Below are positions 50,249-59,748 of a DNA stretch of 64,000 nt, piece after piece. The translations under genes and the position numbers were made by a program. The notes under the pieces were generated by a model that had not been told where the DNA came from, searched no databases, and worked only from the letters and a program-made list of their open reading frames with translations. Positions within the stretch are counted from its first letter, which is position 1; each line of letters begins with the position of its first letter. The stretch is taken from the NCBI GenBank assembly GCA_964464815.1, contig CAYXHF010000008.1, positions 1 to 64,000 of the forward strand, written 5' to 3'. Origin of the DNA: UBA11524 sp964464815 (GTDB lineage: Bacteria; Bacillota; Clostridia; Christensenellales; Aristaeellaceae).

Positions 50249-50624
50249 ACGCTTCGCAAATATGTTCCATGCCCTGCTTGAGCAATGTTGCCACATGGTC
50301 ATCCGCCAGCGAATAGAAGATGGTCTTGCCGTCGCGCCGTGCCTTGATTAGCCGCGCCTGCTTGAGGACGCGTAGCTGGTGCGACACCGCCGATTGGGTC
50401 ATGCCCAGCAATTTCGCCATGTCGCACACGCATACCTCCGCCGTCAGCAGGACGAAGAGAATGCGCACGCGCGTGCCATCCCCGAAGACCTTGAACAAAT
50501 CCGCCAGACGCAGGAGCGTTTCTTCCTGCGGCAGCTCCTGCTGAACCTGCTGCACCACGCGCTCATGGACGCAGAGGAAACCACAGCCCTCCACTTCCAT
50601 CATTTCGTTCTCTGCCACAAGCAT
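50247..50624 (-). CDS. ArsR/SmtB-family metal sensor, CadC-like
   Basis: A 125-residue winged-helix repressor. VCVCDMAKLLGMTQSAVSHQLRVLKQARLI is the metal-site helix (two Cys in VCVC) running into the recognition helix, and RRDGKTIFYSLADDHV is the wing. An N-terminal CGFLC pair supplies extra cysteines, as in CadC, so cadmium, lead or zinc sensing is likely. It is a single gene: no cation-efflux ATPase lies beside it, so its target is either itself or distant. AAGGAGG lies a little close to the ATG; a GTG two codons later is possible. Confidence 0.88.
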   Translation of the reverse strand: MLVAENEMMEVEGCGFLCVHERVVQQVQQELPQEETLLRLADLFKVFGDGTRVRILFVLLTAEVCVCDMAKLLGMTQSAVSHQLRVLKQARLIKARRDGKTIFYSLADDHVATLLKQGMEHICEA

Positions 50625-50651
50625 GCTCCTCCTTGATTGTTGTTTCTCTGT

Positions 50652-50680
50652 ATTATAGCATGCTTTGCCAGAATTCTCAA
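50652..50680 (-). promoter_or_regulatory. Promoter of the CadC-like gene
   Basis: TTGAGA (50675-50680) and TATAAT (50652-50657) with a 17-bp spacer. Confidence 0.75.
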
Positions 50681-50688
50681 GTGTTCAT

Positions 50689-51825
50689 TCACCCATTCAT
50701 GTCATCTGCAAGCAGTTCGATGTCGCTCATCGCCACAAAGCCGCGGATGCGCAAGCCCTGCGCCGTGGTCGTCTCAATGTACGCCCAATCGCTGCCCAGC
50801 GTGCCCAGATAGGTCACCTGCGCGTTCTTTTTCAGCGTTAGCACACCGGTGCAGGAGTTCAGCGGATCGTCCGTCATTTCCGTGGTCGCGGTAATCACCG
50901 CCGGTGCATTCGCCCACACCAGGTCGTTCAGCTCCATTGCATCCACACGACCATCATCGCGGATGTAGCCAATGCGGTACTGGTGGCGGTTCAGTGCGTA
51001 CTGCACCATCAGGTAGTCGCCCTCCACGCCCAGCAGCTGCACCCAGTCATTCGTCGAGAGCGTCGCCCGGCCATTGGCCGCACGGAAGGACGCCTCATCC
51101 GGCGCGGAGTACACATCATACTGCAAGCCAGCAGGCAGCTTGTCCGCATAGGCCGAAGGCTGCTTGATTGCATAGGCACGCCAGTCACCCATGGGAATCA
51201 TCGGCGGCGTGGTCAGACGCTCCTGCGCCTCCTGCACGGTCGCGGAGAAGCGATTCCACGCGAACTGCGCCAAGCCCGTTTCCACCACACCCGCCACAGA
51301 CTGGGACGTCGTGTGGTCGGTTGCCGTCTGCACGCGGTAGACCAGTCGGTCACTGTACACCTCCACCTGCGTGTCCGTACCAAAGGTCAGATTTGTCAGC
51401 ACCCAGCGTTCTTCCTTGCGCTGGAAGGTGGCCGTGTTGCCATTGGGGTACGTCATGCACAGGCTACCATCCTGCGCAAAGACGAAGAATGGCACACGCT
51501 CGTCACCCTGCTCCACCGCCGACCAGTTGCGCATGATGATGCACCACGCCTCCTTTGCGGAGGCTTTTTCCAGCATCACCAGCACGTTCGTTTCGCTCTT
51601 GGTGTTGCGCATCACCGTCAGCGCCACCTCGTAGCCACGTCCGTCCTGCCAGTAGGCCATCGCCTGACCATCCGGCATTTCCTTCTGCGTGGCAATGGCG
51701 TAATGCGCCCACGCCTTCACCGAGAACAATTCCGCCGCATCCTCCGGCAGTCCGCCAGCACATGCAGTGGTCAACAGCATCAGGACAATCAAGGCCATTG
51801 CAACGAATTTTTTCACGTACCTCAT
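50689..51825 (-). CDS. Exported protein with C-terminal SH3-like domains
   Basis: A 378-residue protein with a signal sequence (FVAMALIVLMLLTTACAGG) that may be a lipobox ending at Cys 21, although the -3 residue is not ideal. Residues 30-200 look like a beta-rich lipoprotein domain. Residues 220-378 contain two SH3-like stretches (YDVYSAPDEASFRAANGRA, WVQLLGVEGDYLMVQYAL; VTYLGTLGSDWAYIE). Such domains bind cell wall. AGAGGAAAG precedes the ATG. It ends 9 bp before the CadC-like promoter. No catalytic site is seen. Confidence 0.75.
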   Translation of the reverse strand: MRYVKKFVAMALIVLMLLTTACAGGLPEDAAELFSVKAWAHYAIATQKEMPDGQAMAYWQDGRGYEVALTVMRNTKSETNVLVMLEKASAKEAWCIIMRNWSAVEQGDERVPFFVFAQDGSLCMTYPNGNTATFQRKEERWVLTNLTFGTDTQVEVYSDRLVYRVQTATDHTTSQSVAGVVETGLAQFAWNRFSATVQEAQERLTTPPMIPMGDWRAYAIKQPSAYADKLPAGLQYDVYSAPDEASFRAANGRATLSTNDWVQLLGVEGDYLMVQYALNRHQYRIGYIRDDGRVDAMELNDLVWANAPAVITATTEMTDDPLNSCTGVLTLKKNAQVTYLGTLGSDWAYIETTTAQGLRIRGFVAMSDIELLADDMNG

Positions 51826-51924
51826 GTTTCTTTCCTCTTTTCCGTTTGTTGGGGCCGTTCCTTCGGCCCTTCACCTATCTAACGCATGTAAACAGGATAT
51901 TCTTCCCTTCTTTTCAATTTTTTT

Positions 51925-51967
51925 GCGAAAAAAATGGAGGCCCGCCATGCTGTCATGGCAGACCTCC
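51925..51967 (-). terminator. Terminator of the PG-binding protein gene
   Basis: GGAGGTCTGCCATG arms form a stem with one interior mismatch, followed by AUUUUUUUC on the minus strand. Confidence 0.85.
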
Positions 51968-51981
51968 CTGTGTGGCTTTCC

Positions 51982-53733
51982 TTATGCTTCCGGCGGAATC
52001 AGCAGCACCGCATCATCATCCGATGCTTCGGGCGCATTGGTCGGCGTGTCGCTCGGTTCGCTGCTCGGCGCATCACTCGGCTCGGCAGGCGTTTCCGGAC
52101 TTGCGTTCGGTTCGTCTGACGGTTCGTTGCCCGGTTCAGCGGGCGTTTCCGGACCCGCAGTCGGTTCATCCGTCGGTACATCGGTTGGCGTGTCCGTAGG
52201 CACATCCGTCGGCGCATCGGTTGGCGTGTCCGTAGGAACATCCGTCGGCACATCGGTCGGCGTGTCCGTAGGCACATCCGTCGGCACATCGGTTGGCGTG
52301 TCCGTAGGTACATCCGTAGGTACATCGGTTGGCGTGTCCGTAGGAACATCCGGTGCGGCAGGCGGCGGCTGAATCGCACCCGGATAGACAGGTGCGTCCT
52401 CCGCATAGAGGAGCAACAGCGTATCCGCATCGGCCTCACCGGTCACCTGCTCCGGTAGGTAGCCGCATGTCGTCTGGAACAGCTTGATGGCCTCGGTCGT
52501 GCGCTTGCCGTAAACGCCATCGACCTCCTTCTCCACATCGTTGCTCACGAAGTAGCCCAAATCAAACAGGCGCTGCTGCATCAGGCGCACCGGCGTCCCC
52601 TTCTTGCCTTCCTTCAAGGGCGTGTAGGCATCATACGTGGGTGCCTTCTTGGAATACAGCTTTTCCTGCATGGCCGGCGACGCATACTTGCGCTCCGTAT
52701 AGCCAATGGCAAACTGGAAGAGGTTCACGGCCAGCTGTGTATCTTCGCCCCACACGCCGTCCACCTTTCCCACGGGATAGCCAAGCTTGGACAGGCGATT
52801 TTGCAGCTTCCGCACCGCCGTACCGGAGCTGCCATAATTGATGCGGCTATACTGCGATTCCGGCGTCGCGGTGGCGGCTGGCTTCGGCGTTGCCGTCGGC
52901 TTTTGCGTGGGCGTCGGCGTCGGTGTTGCCGTGGGTACCATGGTCGGCGTTGGCGTTGCAGCATTGTCATCGCTTAGCAGTGCCAGGGACGGCAGTGTCG
53001 TGCCCATTTCCACATCCCAGCCGAAGTTCTCATTCCGTGCGTAGCAAATCACCTCGCCACCAACCACGACTGCCATTTCCGTTTTCTCGGACATGGCCGG
53101 ATATGTAATCACCATGCCACTGGCCCGGTCATAGACGACCACGCTATGATCCGCACCAACCATCGTGATGGCCTCCGCGTTCGCCGCCATGCTCAGAATC
53201 GGCGTGGTCGCGGTCAGCAGAGACAGCGTGCGCGCCTGCTGGGCATCTTCGGTCTTGGTTTTCAGATAAATCGTGCTTGCGGTGTTCTGTTGCAGATACA
53301 GCACCTCACCCGGTGCCGTCTTGGACACTTCACCCGTCACGTCACAAAACGCCAGCACATTCGTGTCAATCACGTTGCCCGCACCGTCGCACAGCGTTCC
53401 ATCGACCAGCGTATAGCTCGTCGTTGCGGTGACGGCCGTCAATTGCTCCTCGCTGGGCTGATCGGCCACAATCAGCGACTGACTGCCATCCAATGCGATA
53501 CTCAGCAGCTTCCCATCCTGCGCACGGCAATACACCACCGTGTCGGTAATGGACAGCACGTCTCCCACCGGATAACGCAGCACGCGCGTCTGGCCCATCA
53601 CATCCTGCAAATACAGCTCATTATTGCTCCCCAAATACGCCGTATAGCCCTGCGAGGTCACGGACGGGGCCGCCATGGCCGTGTTCACCAGCAACGCCGC
53701 CGCAAGGGACAGCGTCAGCCATTGTTTCTTCAT
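51982..53733 (-). CDS. Exported protein with two peptidoglycan-binding domains and Pro-Thr-Asp repeats
   Basis: A 583-residue protein. A signal peptide (LTLSLAAALLVNTAMA) is followed by a beta-propeller-like region (residues 25-260: GYTAYLGSNNELYLQD, GEVLYLQQNTASTIYL), a Pro-Thr spacer (PTATPTPTPTQKPTATP), and two PG_binding_1 domains (VRKLQNRLSKLGYPVGKVDG and VRLMQQRLFDLGYFVSNDV). The tail has many PTDxPTDx units and an acidic end. AAGGAGG precedes the ATG at 53733. It is likely a wall-attached surface protein whose repeat tail spans the wall. Confidence 0.85.
   Translation of the reverse strand: MKKQWLTLSLAAALLVNTAMAAPSVTSQGYTAYLGSNNELYLQDVMGQTRVLRYPVGDVLSITDTVVYCRAQDGKLLSIALDGSQSLIVADQPSEEQLTAVTATTSYTLVDGTLCDGAGNVIDTNVLAFCDVTGEVSKTAPGEVLYLQQNTASTIYLKTKTEDAQQARTLSLLTATTPILSMAANAEAITMVGADHSVVVYDRASGMVITYPAMSEKTEMAVVVGGEVICYARNENFGWDVEMGTTLPSLALLSDDNAATPTPTMVPTATPTPTPTQKPTATPKPAATATPESQYSRINYGSSGTAVRKLQNRLSKLGYPVGKVDGVWGEDTQLAVNLFQFAIGYTERKYASPAMQEKLYSKKAPTYDAYTPLKEGKKGTPVRLMQQRLFDLGYFVSNDVEKEVDGVYGKRTTEAIKLFQTTCGYLPEQVTGEADADTLLLLYAEDAPVYPGAIQPPPAAPDVPTDTPTDVPTDVPTDTPTDVPTDVPTDTPTDVPTDVPTDTPTDAPTDVPTDTPTDVPTDEPTAGPETPAEPGNEPSDEPNASPETPAEPSDAPSSEPSDTPTNAPEASDDDAVLLIPPEA
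52165..52345 (-). repeat. Tandem repeat encoding PTDVPTDTPTDV units
   Basis: About five 36-bp units made of 12-bp subunits (plus-strand GGCGTGTCCGTA and ACATCCGTCGGC types) encode Pro-Thr-Asp-X runs. Units differ at wobble bases only. Length change by slippage would keep the frame. Confidence 0.8.
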
Positions 53734-53982
53734 TGGAAAAGCCTCCTTTTCTCCGGGAGCAGCGCAGGCGCTTCGCCCTTCTGCTTTTTCCCGTTGCATG
53801 AATAAAACGGCTGAGCTGGGAATTATCTTCCCGGGGAATGAAATTTTTTCCGAAAGAATTTTGATTGCACGCAGAACGAACGCCACATCGCCTTTTTTTC
53901 GCCATTTTTTCCGCAAAATCCTCCCCATTCCTACAGGTTTTTCCCCAATCGCGGCGAATATATATAGTCGAGGTGATTTGAC

Positions 53983-56505
53983 ATGAATCGACAGACGATT
54001 TCCCTGAATGGCGTTTGGCAAATGGCGTGGTGCGACATTGGAGCGCAAACGCCGCAGGATGCGATGCAGCTGGCGACGGTGCCGTATACCGTGCCCGGCG
54101 ATGTCCACACGCCGCTGATCGACGCAGGCCTGATAGAAGAGCCGCTACAGGCGCAGAACGATCTGGCCTGCCGCTGGGTCGAGGACAAGGAATTCTGGTG
54201 CGAGCGCCGCTTTTCGCTGACGGAAAGCGACCTGCGGGCGCATATGCTGCTGACCTTCCACGGTCTGGATTGCAGCGCCGATGTGTACCTGAATGGCCAG
54301 CTGCTGGGGCATACGAATAATTCCTTCGTGCCGTTCACGTGGGATGTGCGCCCGGTCGTAACGGCAGGTGAAAACGTGCTGTTGGTTCGCGTTGATCAGG
54401 GCCTTCACGAGGCACAGCAGCATGACCTGGAACAGATGGGCATGATGTGGAATAACGAGCAGCCCTGGCGCGCGTGGATGCGCAAGCCGCAATTCGTCTA
54501 CGGCTGGGACTGGACGATTTGGCTGGCGACATGTGGCATCTGGCAGGACGTGACGCTGACGTGCTTTGACACCACGGCTATCGCGGATGTGTACGCACGT
54601 CCGGCAGATAGCGACCTGCAAGAAGGTCAGCCCTGCCGCGTTTTGGTGACGGTCGCGCAGCATCAGGAGACGCCCTGCATCATTCGCAACATGATTGTTG
54701 ACCGCGACGGTCAGACGGTCGCGCAAACAGTGGCGCAGACAAGTGACGCACAGACGACGCTCTCCCTGACGATTCCGGAGGCGAAGCTGTGGTGGTGCAA
54801 CGAGATGGGCGACGCCTATCTCTACACTGTCAAGGTAACCTTGGAGGATGCACAGGGCAACGTGCTGGACGAGCAGACGCAGCGCCTCGGTCTGCGCACG
54901 ATTGTGCTGGAGGAAGCACCACTGCCCAATGACGAAACAAGCTTCACCTTTGTCCTCAACGGCGAGCGCGTTTTCTGCAAGGGTGCAAATCATGTGCCGT
55001 GCGACTGCCTACCGGGACGCATCACGCCGGAAAAGGAACGTGCGCTGATTGCCATGGCAAAGGACGAGCATATGAACATGCTGCGCATTTGGGGCGGCGG
55101 TGTGTACGCCTCCGAAGCGCTGATGGATGCCTGTGACGAGGCGGGTGTGATGGTTTGGCATGACTTTTTGTATGCCTGCGGCTATTATCCCGACCATGAC
55201 GCGGAATTTGTGCGCAACATCACAGATGAAGCGCGCAAGGGCATCATCCGTCTGCGCCGCCACGCCAGCTTGATTGGCTGGGCTGGCAACAACGAAATTC
55301 AGGAGATGTATCTGGGCCAAAAGCAGTGGAATCCGACGCTCCCGTGGTATGGTGGCAGTATTTATGAGCAGATTCTGCCGTCCCTGACCGCACAGCTTTG
55401 CCCGAATCTCATTTATCGCCAAAGCAGTCCCTTCGGCGGCGAATATCAGGCCGATGCGCGCCACGGTGACCAGCACATTTGGGTGCTGACGCATGTGGAT
55501 TCGCATCCGCACTACATGGATTTGTGGCGCTATGCCGAATTCTCGGTCAAGTTCCTCAGCGAATTCGGCATCATGGGCGCAATGACGCTGGAAACGGCCC
55601 AGCACTGCATTCCGGATGCGCATATGCGCCCGGATGACGAGGTTTGGCTGCATCACACCAACTCCTGCCAGAATCACACGCTGCTGGATCGCATGATGAA
55701 GCAGTACTTTGGCGACGGCACGTATTCGCCGCAGCAATACATCCTGCGCAGTCAGGCGATTCAGGCGGAAATCACCCGTCATCTGTACGAGGAGTTCCGC
55801 CGCCAGAAATTTGTCTGCTCCGGCCTGCTCTTCTGGACGCTGTCGGACAGCTATGGCGTACACAACTGGTCGCTGATTGACTACGAGCTGCGCCGCAAGC
55901 CGATTTACTACGCCCTGCGTGAAGCCATGGCGCCCTGCGCCGTCTGCATCCGTGGCTGGAATGTGCAGACGAACGAGGGTCGTGCCACGTGGCGCGACCA
56001 CTGGCAGCAACGCGATTCTGTGGAAATTTGGGGCATGAACGACACGCGCACGGACGCCTCCCTGCGCCTTGTCTGCACGCTGATGACAACGCGCGGCGTG
56101 GTGCTACAGGAAGAAGCATGCCCGGCGTACCTTCCGGCAAATCAGTCCACGCTCCTGCATCCTTTTGCACTGCCCGCTCTTGCCAATCCTGGCGATGTCG
56201 TGCTGCGTGCCCGTTTGCTGCAAGGCGACACCTGCATCAACGAGACGAAGTACTTCTTCGCACCCTTTGCGGAGATGGTTACGCGCGACGCGAATGTGCG
56301 CCACACCATCACGCCGCTTGGCGACGGCGAATACGCCCTGACGCTCACCGCCGACCGCTTCGTTTGGAACCTCCACATCAGCGAGCCTGATGGCGTCACC
56401 GCGTCCGACAACGACTTCGACCTTTGGCCCAACGAGCCGCGTACTGTGAAGGTTCGCTGCACGGCCGAGGCATATTCGCCGTCGGTGTGCTGGATGGAGG
56501 TATAA
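53983..56505 (+). CDS. Beta-mannosidase, glycoside hydrolase family 2
   Basis: An 840-residue GH2 enzyme that removes terminal beta-mannose from oligosaccharides. SLNGVWQM and YTVPGDVHTPLIDAGLIEEP are the N-terminal sugar-binding domain. KGANHVPCDCLPGRI and MLRIWGGGVYASEALMDACDEAG begin the barrel. WAGNNEIQ holds the acid/base glutamate and KFLSEFGIMGAM the nucleophile glutamate. There is no signal peptide, so it acts on imported sugars. GAGGTGA precedes the ATG. It is a single gene with a terminator, and no transporter is adjacent. Confidence 0.94.
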   Translation: MNRQTISLNGVWQMAWCDIGAQTPQDAMQLATVPYTVPGDVHTPLIDAGLIEEPLQAQNDLACRWVEDKEFWCERRFSLTESDLRAHMLLTFHGLDCSADVYLNGQLLGHTNNSFVPFTWDVRPVVTAGENVLLVRVDQGLHEAQQHDLEQMGMMWNNEQPWRAWMRKPQFVYGWDWTIWLATCGIWQDVTLTCFDTTAIADVYARPADSDLQEGQPCRVLVTVAQHQETPCIIRNMIVDRDGQTVAQTVAQTSDAQTTLSLTIPEAKLWWCNEMGDAYLYTVKVTLEDAQGNVLDEQTQRLGLRTIVLEEAPLPNDETSFTFVLNGERVFCKGANHVPCDCLPGRITPEKERALIAMAKDEHMNMLRIWGGGVYASEALMDACDEAGVMVWHDFLYACGYYPDHDAEFVRNITDEARKGIIRLRRHASLIGWAGNNEIQEMYLGQKQWNPTLPWYGGSIYEQILPSLTAQLCPNLIYRQSSPFGGEYQADARHGDQHIWVLTHVDSHPHYMDLWRYAEFSVKFLSEFGIMGAMTLETAQHCIPDAHMRPDDEVWLHHTNSCQNHTLLDRMMKQYFGDGTYSPQQYILRSQAIQAEITRHLYEEFRRQKFVCSGLLFWTLSDSYGVHNWSLIDYELRRKPIYYALREAMAPCAVCIRGWNVQTNEGRATWRDHWQQRDSVEIWGMNDTRTDASLRLVCTLMTTRGVVLQEEACPAYLPANQSTLLHPFALPALANPGDVVLRARLLQGDTCINETKYFFAPFAEMVTRDANVRHTITPLGDGEYALTLTADRFVWNLHISEPDGVTASDNDFDLWPNEPRTVKVRCTAEAYSPSVCWMEV

Positions 56506-56578
56506 GCTTCTATCATACTTCACGCAGGAAGCGCGTTTTCGGAATTTCTGCGCCAGCAGGGCAGCAACGCGCCCAGGC

Positions 56579-56629
56579 GATATATGGTACAGGGCCAATA
56601 TTGCAACGAATGTTGCCTGCATATATATC
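56579..56629. repeat. Nested inverted repeat downstream of the beta-mannosidase
   Basis: GATATATG (56579-56586) faces CATATATATC (56620-56629), with a perfect inner stem GCAAC/GTTGC (56603-56607 and 56612-56616). It lies in a 270-bp gene-free stretch ahead of the two terminator hairpins, and may be a cruciform or an RNA 3' structure. Confidence 0.4.
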
Positions 56630-56751
56630 ATATGCCCTTGCGAAGCGTGTGGGCAAAAAAACAACTTCAAGTCCTGAAAAAAATTCACACGAAAAAGCAG
56701 GCATGACCAAAATCATGCCTGCCTGAAAAATCAATCGGTAGTTTTCCCGAT

Positions 56752-56778
56752 AAGGAGCTTTCCACAGCTCCTTTTTTT
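56752..56778. terminator. Terminator between beta-mannosidase and the tldE-like gene
   Basis: AAGGAGCT (56752-56759) and AGCTCCTT (56766-56773) with a T7 run on the plus strand. A further 10-bp hairpin (56697-56722) lies just before it. The element is shared by the convergent minus-strand gene. Confidence 0.85.
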
Positions 56779-56779
56779 A

Positions 56780-58114
56780 TTAACCCGAAATCTTCAGCAC
56801 GCCCGCATCCACCGAGGGTGCGCCGATGCTGCTGTTTTCAAACGTCAGGTCGTTGGCCACCTCGCGGATGTTCTTGAGCAGATCGTAGAAGTTGCCTGCC
56901 ACCGTGATTTGCTCCACAGCGCGGCCGCGCTTGCCGTTTTCAATCAGATAGCCCTTGCTCAGCAGGCTGAAATCGCCGCTGGACGGATTCGCACCGGCAT
57001 GCAGGCCGGACAGCTCGTTGATGACCAGGCCCTCGCCGACCGTCGCCATCAGCTCCTCCAAGGACTTTTCACCCGGCTGGAGATAGAAGTTCGTGGGGCT
57101 GACCGTGATGCTGCCGCCCGAGCGCGACGCGTTGCCGGTCGTCTCCACACCCTGCTTGCGCGCCGTGCGACGGTTGTGCAGCAGCGTCGTCAGCTTGCCC
57201 GCATCCACAACCTTCTTCGTGCGGGATGCGCTGCCCTCGCCGTCAAAGGCGCCGGTCGCAATGCCGCCCTTCATCAGCGGGTCGTCGATGATGGTCACGC
57301 CTTCTGCGGCAATGACCTCGCCTTCCTTGCCAGCCAGCAGCGACAGATTCTGCTGTGCCTGCTTGGCGGAGAAGACGCCCCAGAACGTCTGCAACAAGCT
57401 CTGCATCGCATCGTGGTGGAAGATAACGCGGTACTCGCCCGTCGGAACAGGTGCGCCACCCAGCTGTGCCACCGTCAGCGCCACCGCCTCACGGGCAATC
57501 TGCTCCGCATCCATTTCGTCAAAGAGATGCGCCATCATGATTTTGCCATTAGAGGCCACCGAGTCGCCATCCTTGGCAACGACAGAGGTGTACCCTGCGA
57601 AGTAGTTGCCCTCGTCATTCAGGTTCAGGCCGTAGCTGTTGCGCAGCGTCACGGCGCTGTGGCTGGACATAACCATCGTGTTGGGCACCCTGACCACACG
57701 CGCATCGCCCTTGCAGGCCAGCTCCTCGATTTTCAGGCACTTCTCGATTTTCTGCTCTGCGGTAACGGTTGCCACGTCGTTTTCCACGGCCTCCACAGCC
57801 GGATAGGACGCCTCACCCGCGAAGATTTCGTCAAGCTCCTCTTCCTCCAGCAGATTGGCGGATTCCTTCACGCCCTCAATCATCTGCTGAATGGCGCTTT
57901 CGTCAAACGCCTCGGTGGACGAGTTGCCCATGCGGCCATTGTACATGCCGCGCAAAGAAACGCTGCGGCGTGCGCTCACGCTATAGTCGCTGATTTCTCC
58001 CGTCAGTGCGCCGACCCGGAAGTTTTCGCCTTCCTGATAATAAACCTCTGCCGGCTGAATGCCTGCCTGTGCAGCCGCCGCAAGCACTTTATCCAAAAAC
58101 TCATTGATATTCAT
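56780..58114 (-). CDS. pmbA: TldE/PmbA-like subunit of a metalloprotease
   Basis: A 444-residue protein of the PmbA/TldE branch, without the HExxH motif. SVSARRSVSLRGMYNGRMG, NSYGLNLNDEGNYF and ELSGLHAGANPSSGDFSLLSKGYLIENGK are family signatures. TldE forms a heterodimer with TldD, which supplies the zinc site; the pair trims peptides such as microcins in E. coli. The ATG at 58114 follows AGGAGAA. It starts 13 bp after tldD. Confidence 0.92.
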   Translation of the reverse strand: MNINEFLDKVLAAAAQAGIQPAEVYYQEGENFRVGALTGEISDYSVSARRSVSLRGMYNGRMGNSSTEAFDESAIQQMIEGVKESANLLEEEELDEIFAGEASYPAVEAVENDVATVTAEQKIEKCLKIEELACKGDARVVRVPNTMVMSSHSAVTLRNSYGLNLNDEGNYFAGYTSVVAKDGDSVASNGKIMMAHLFDEMDAEQIAREAVALTVAQLGGAPVPTGEYRVIFHHDAMQSLLQTFWGVFSAKQAQQNLSLLAGKEGEVIAAEGVTIIDDPLMKGGIATGAFDGEGSASRTKKVVDAGKLTTLLHNRRTARKQGVETTGNASRSGGSITVSPTNFYLQPGEKSLEELMATVGEGLVINELSGLHAGANPSSGDFSLLSKGYLIENGKRGRAVEQITVAGNFYDLLKNIREVANDLTFENSSIGAPSVDAGVLKISG

Positions 58115-58127
58115 TGCCTTCTCCTCC

Positions 58128-59510
58128 TTAGCGGCCGCCAACAGTGATGCTGCTGACGCGAATCATCGGCTGGCCAACGTCCGTCGGCACGCTGCCGCTC
58201 TTGGAGCCGCACATGCCCTGCGCCAGCTCCAGGTTCTTGCCCACACGGTCAATCTTCATCAAGATTTCGCTGCCGCGGCCAATCAGCGACGCGCCGCGCA
58301 CAGGATGCGCAATCTTGCCATCCTTGACCAGATAGGCTTCCGCCACGGAGAAGTTGAATTCGCCCGTCGCCGGATTCACCGAGCCGCCGCCCATCTTGCG
58401 GGCGTACAGGCCATTGCCCATGGAGGAGATGATTTCCTCGTTGTCATCCTGACCCGCAGCGATATAGGTGCTGCGCATACGGCTGGTCGGCGCGTAAGCA
58501 TAGCTCTCGCGGCGCGACGAACCCGTCAGCGGATGATTCATCCGGCGGCTGCCGAGGCGATCCACCAGATAGCTCTTGAGGATGCCGTTCTCAATCAGCA
58601 CCGTGTGCTGGCTGGGCGTGCCTTCGTCATCGACGTGGATGCTGCCCCAGTTGTTCGGCACCGTGCCATCGTCAATGGCCGTCACGCAGGGTGCCGCAAT
58701 CTGCTGACCCAGCTTGCCGCAGAATTCGCTCACGCCGATGCCAACGCTGGTTGCTTCCAGCGAGTGGCCACATGCCTCGTGGAAAATAACGCCGCCAAAG
58801 CCGTTGTCGATGGCCACCGGCATCACACCCGCCGGGCAAACCGGCGCATGCAGCATCGTCACCGCCTGCTTGGCCGCCATTTCGCCATACATTTCGGGAT
58901 TGACGCGCTCGTCAAATAGCTCAAAGCCCATCGACGCACCCGGGCCTTCGCTGCCGGACTGGTTTTCCGTGCCATTGCTGGCCACCGCCACCACGAACAA
59001 GCGCGTCTGCACGCGGCGATCGGTCACGAACACGCCTTCCGTGTTGCAGATGCACACGTCCTGCACATGATCCAGATAATCCGCAGACACCTGCACAATT
59101 TCCGGAGAAACACGACGTGCCGCAGCCTCTGCCGCGCGAATCTTCTCGGCCTTTACCTCAGCCTTAACATCCGTGGGCAGCAGACGAATCTCCTCCGGGC
59201 GCGCCGCATCCCACGCCTTGAACGGCTGCACGATGCAGCCCGCGCCACCACGCACGGCCGCAGCCGCCTGACGCGCGCAGTTCATCAGTCCCTCATAGCT
59301 TGTATCGTTTGTGTAAACATAAATCGCATTCGTGCCACTGAACACGCGCACACCCGCGCCATGCTTCCGGCTGGTGGAAGCATTCTGCACCTTCCTGGTA
59401 TGCATCGCCATCCGATGGTCAACGCGATCCTCCATAAAGATTTCCGCAAAGTCGCCGCCGGTACGGACTGCTTCCTGCAATACCTCCCGCGCCACATTCT
59501 GGTCGAGCAT
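58128..59510 (-). CDS. tldD: TldD metalloprotease subunit
   Basis: A 460-residue protein. GGVIFHEACGHSLEA is the zinc HExxxH motif, and SEFCGKLGQQIAAP, NNWGSIHVDDEGTP and GGGSVNPATGEFNFSVAEAYLVKDGK match TldD. It is the catalytic partner of the TldE-like protein encoded downstream. The ATG at 59510 is preferred because AAAGGATG lies upstream; an earlier in-frame start at 59540 is possible. A sigma-A promoter precedes it. Confidence 0.94.
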   Translation of the reverse strand: MLDQNVAREVLQEAVRTGGDFAEIFMEDRVDHRMAMHTRKVQNASTSRKHGAGVRVFSGTNAIYVYTNDTSYEGLMNCARQAAAAVRGGAGCIVQPFKAWDAARPEEIRLLPTDVKAEVKAEKIRAAEAAARRVSPEIVQVSADYLDHVQDVCICNTEGVFVTDRRVQTRLFVVAVASNGTENQSGSEGPGASMGFELFDERVNPEMYGEMAAKQAVTMLHAPVCPAGVMPVAIDNGFGGVIFHEACGHSLEATSVGIGVSEFCGKLGQQIAAPCVTAIDDGTVPNNWGSIHVDDEGTPSQHTVLIENGILKSYLVDRLGSRRMNHPLTGSSRRESYAYAPTSRMRSTYIAAGQDDNEEIISSMGNGLYARKMGGGSVNPATGEFNFSVAEAYLVKDGKIAHPVRGASLIGRGSEILMKIDRVGKNLELAQGMCGSKSGSVPTDVGQPMIRVSSITVGGR

Positions 59511-59551
59511 GATTATTTCATCCTTTCCGGCCATATTCACAGCCTGTACCC

Positions 59552-59580
59552 ATTATATCGTTTTTTTGCCGTTTTGTACA
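59552..59580 (-). promoter_or_regulatory. Promoter of tldD-pmbA
   Basis: A perfect TATAAT (59552-59557) lies 17 bp from TGTACA (59575-59580) on the minus strand. Confidence 0.65.
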
Positions 59581-59700
59581 GACACCAGCAGGAAAAACCA
59601 CACGTCCCCGATTCTTCCAGAGAGAAAGTCGATGTTCTTTTTTTGTTTTCCTGATGCAGATGATTCCCGCATTTTCGCAAATGTGTTCCTATCGACATGG

Positions 59701-59748
59701 TACTGATTCGCCGGGAGCGCAGTTTCCCACACTCCCGGCGAATCAGTA
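59701..59748. terminator. 17-bp perfect inverted repeat after a truncated gene
   Basis: TACTGATTCGCCGGGAG (59701-59717) and its exact inverse (59732-59748) flank a 14-nt loop and abut the stop codon of the fragment at 59749. No U run follows on the minus strand. It is probably a terminator or stabiliser brought in with the fragment. Confidence 0.5.

Noticed and set aside
50008..50259. An 83-codon minus-strand frame between the CadC-like gene and the ZorA-like gene
   Set aside because: It covers a terminator stem and the ZorAB-like promoter and has no ribosome binding site.
52165..52345. Regular repeats that might suggest a CRISPR array
   Set aside because: The units are contiguous without unique spacers and encode an in-frame Pro-Thr-Asp repeat. 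The same applies to 10327-10386, to the MutL linker and to the 124-bp array, which has no short direct repeat plus spacer layout.
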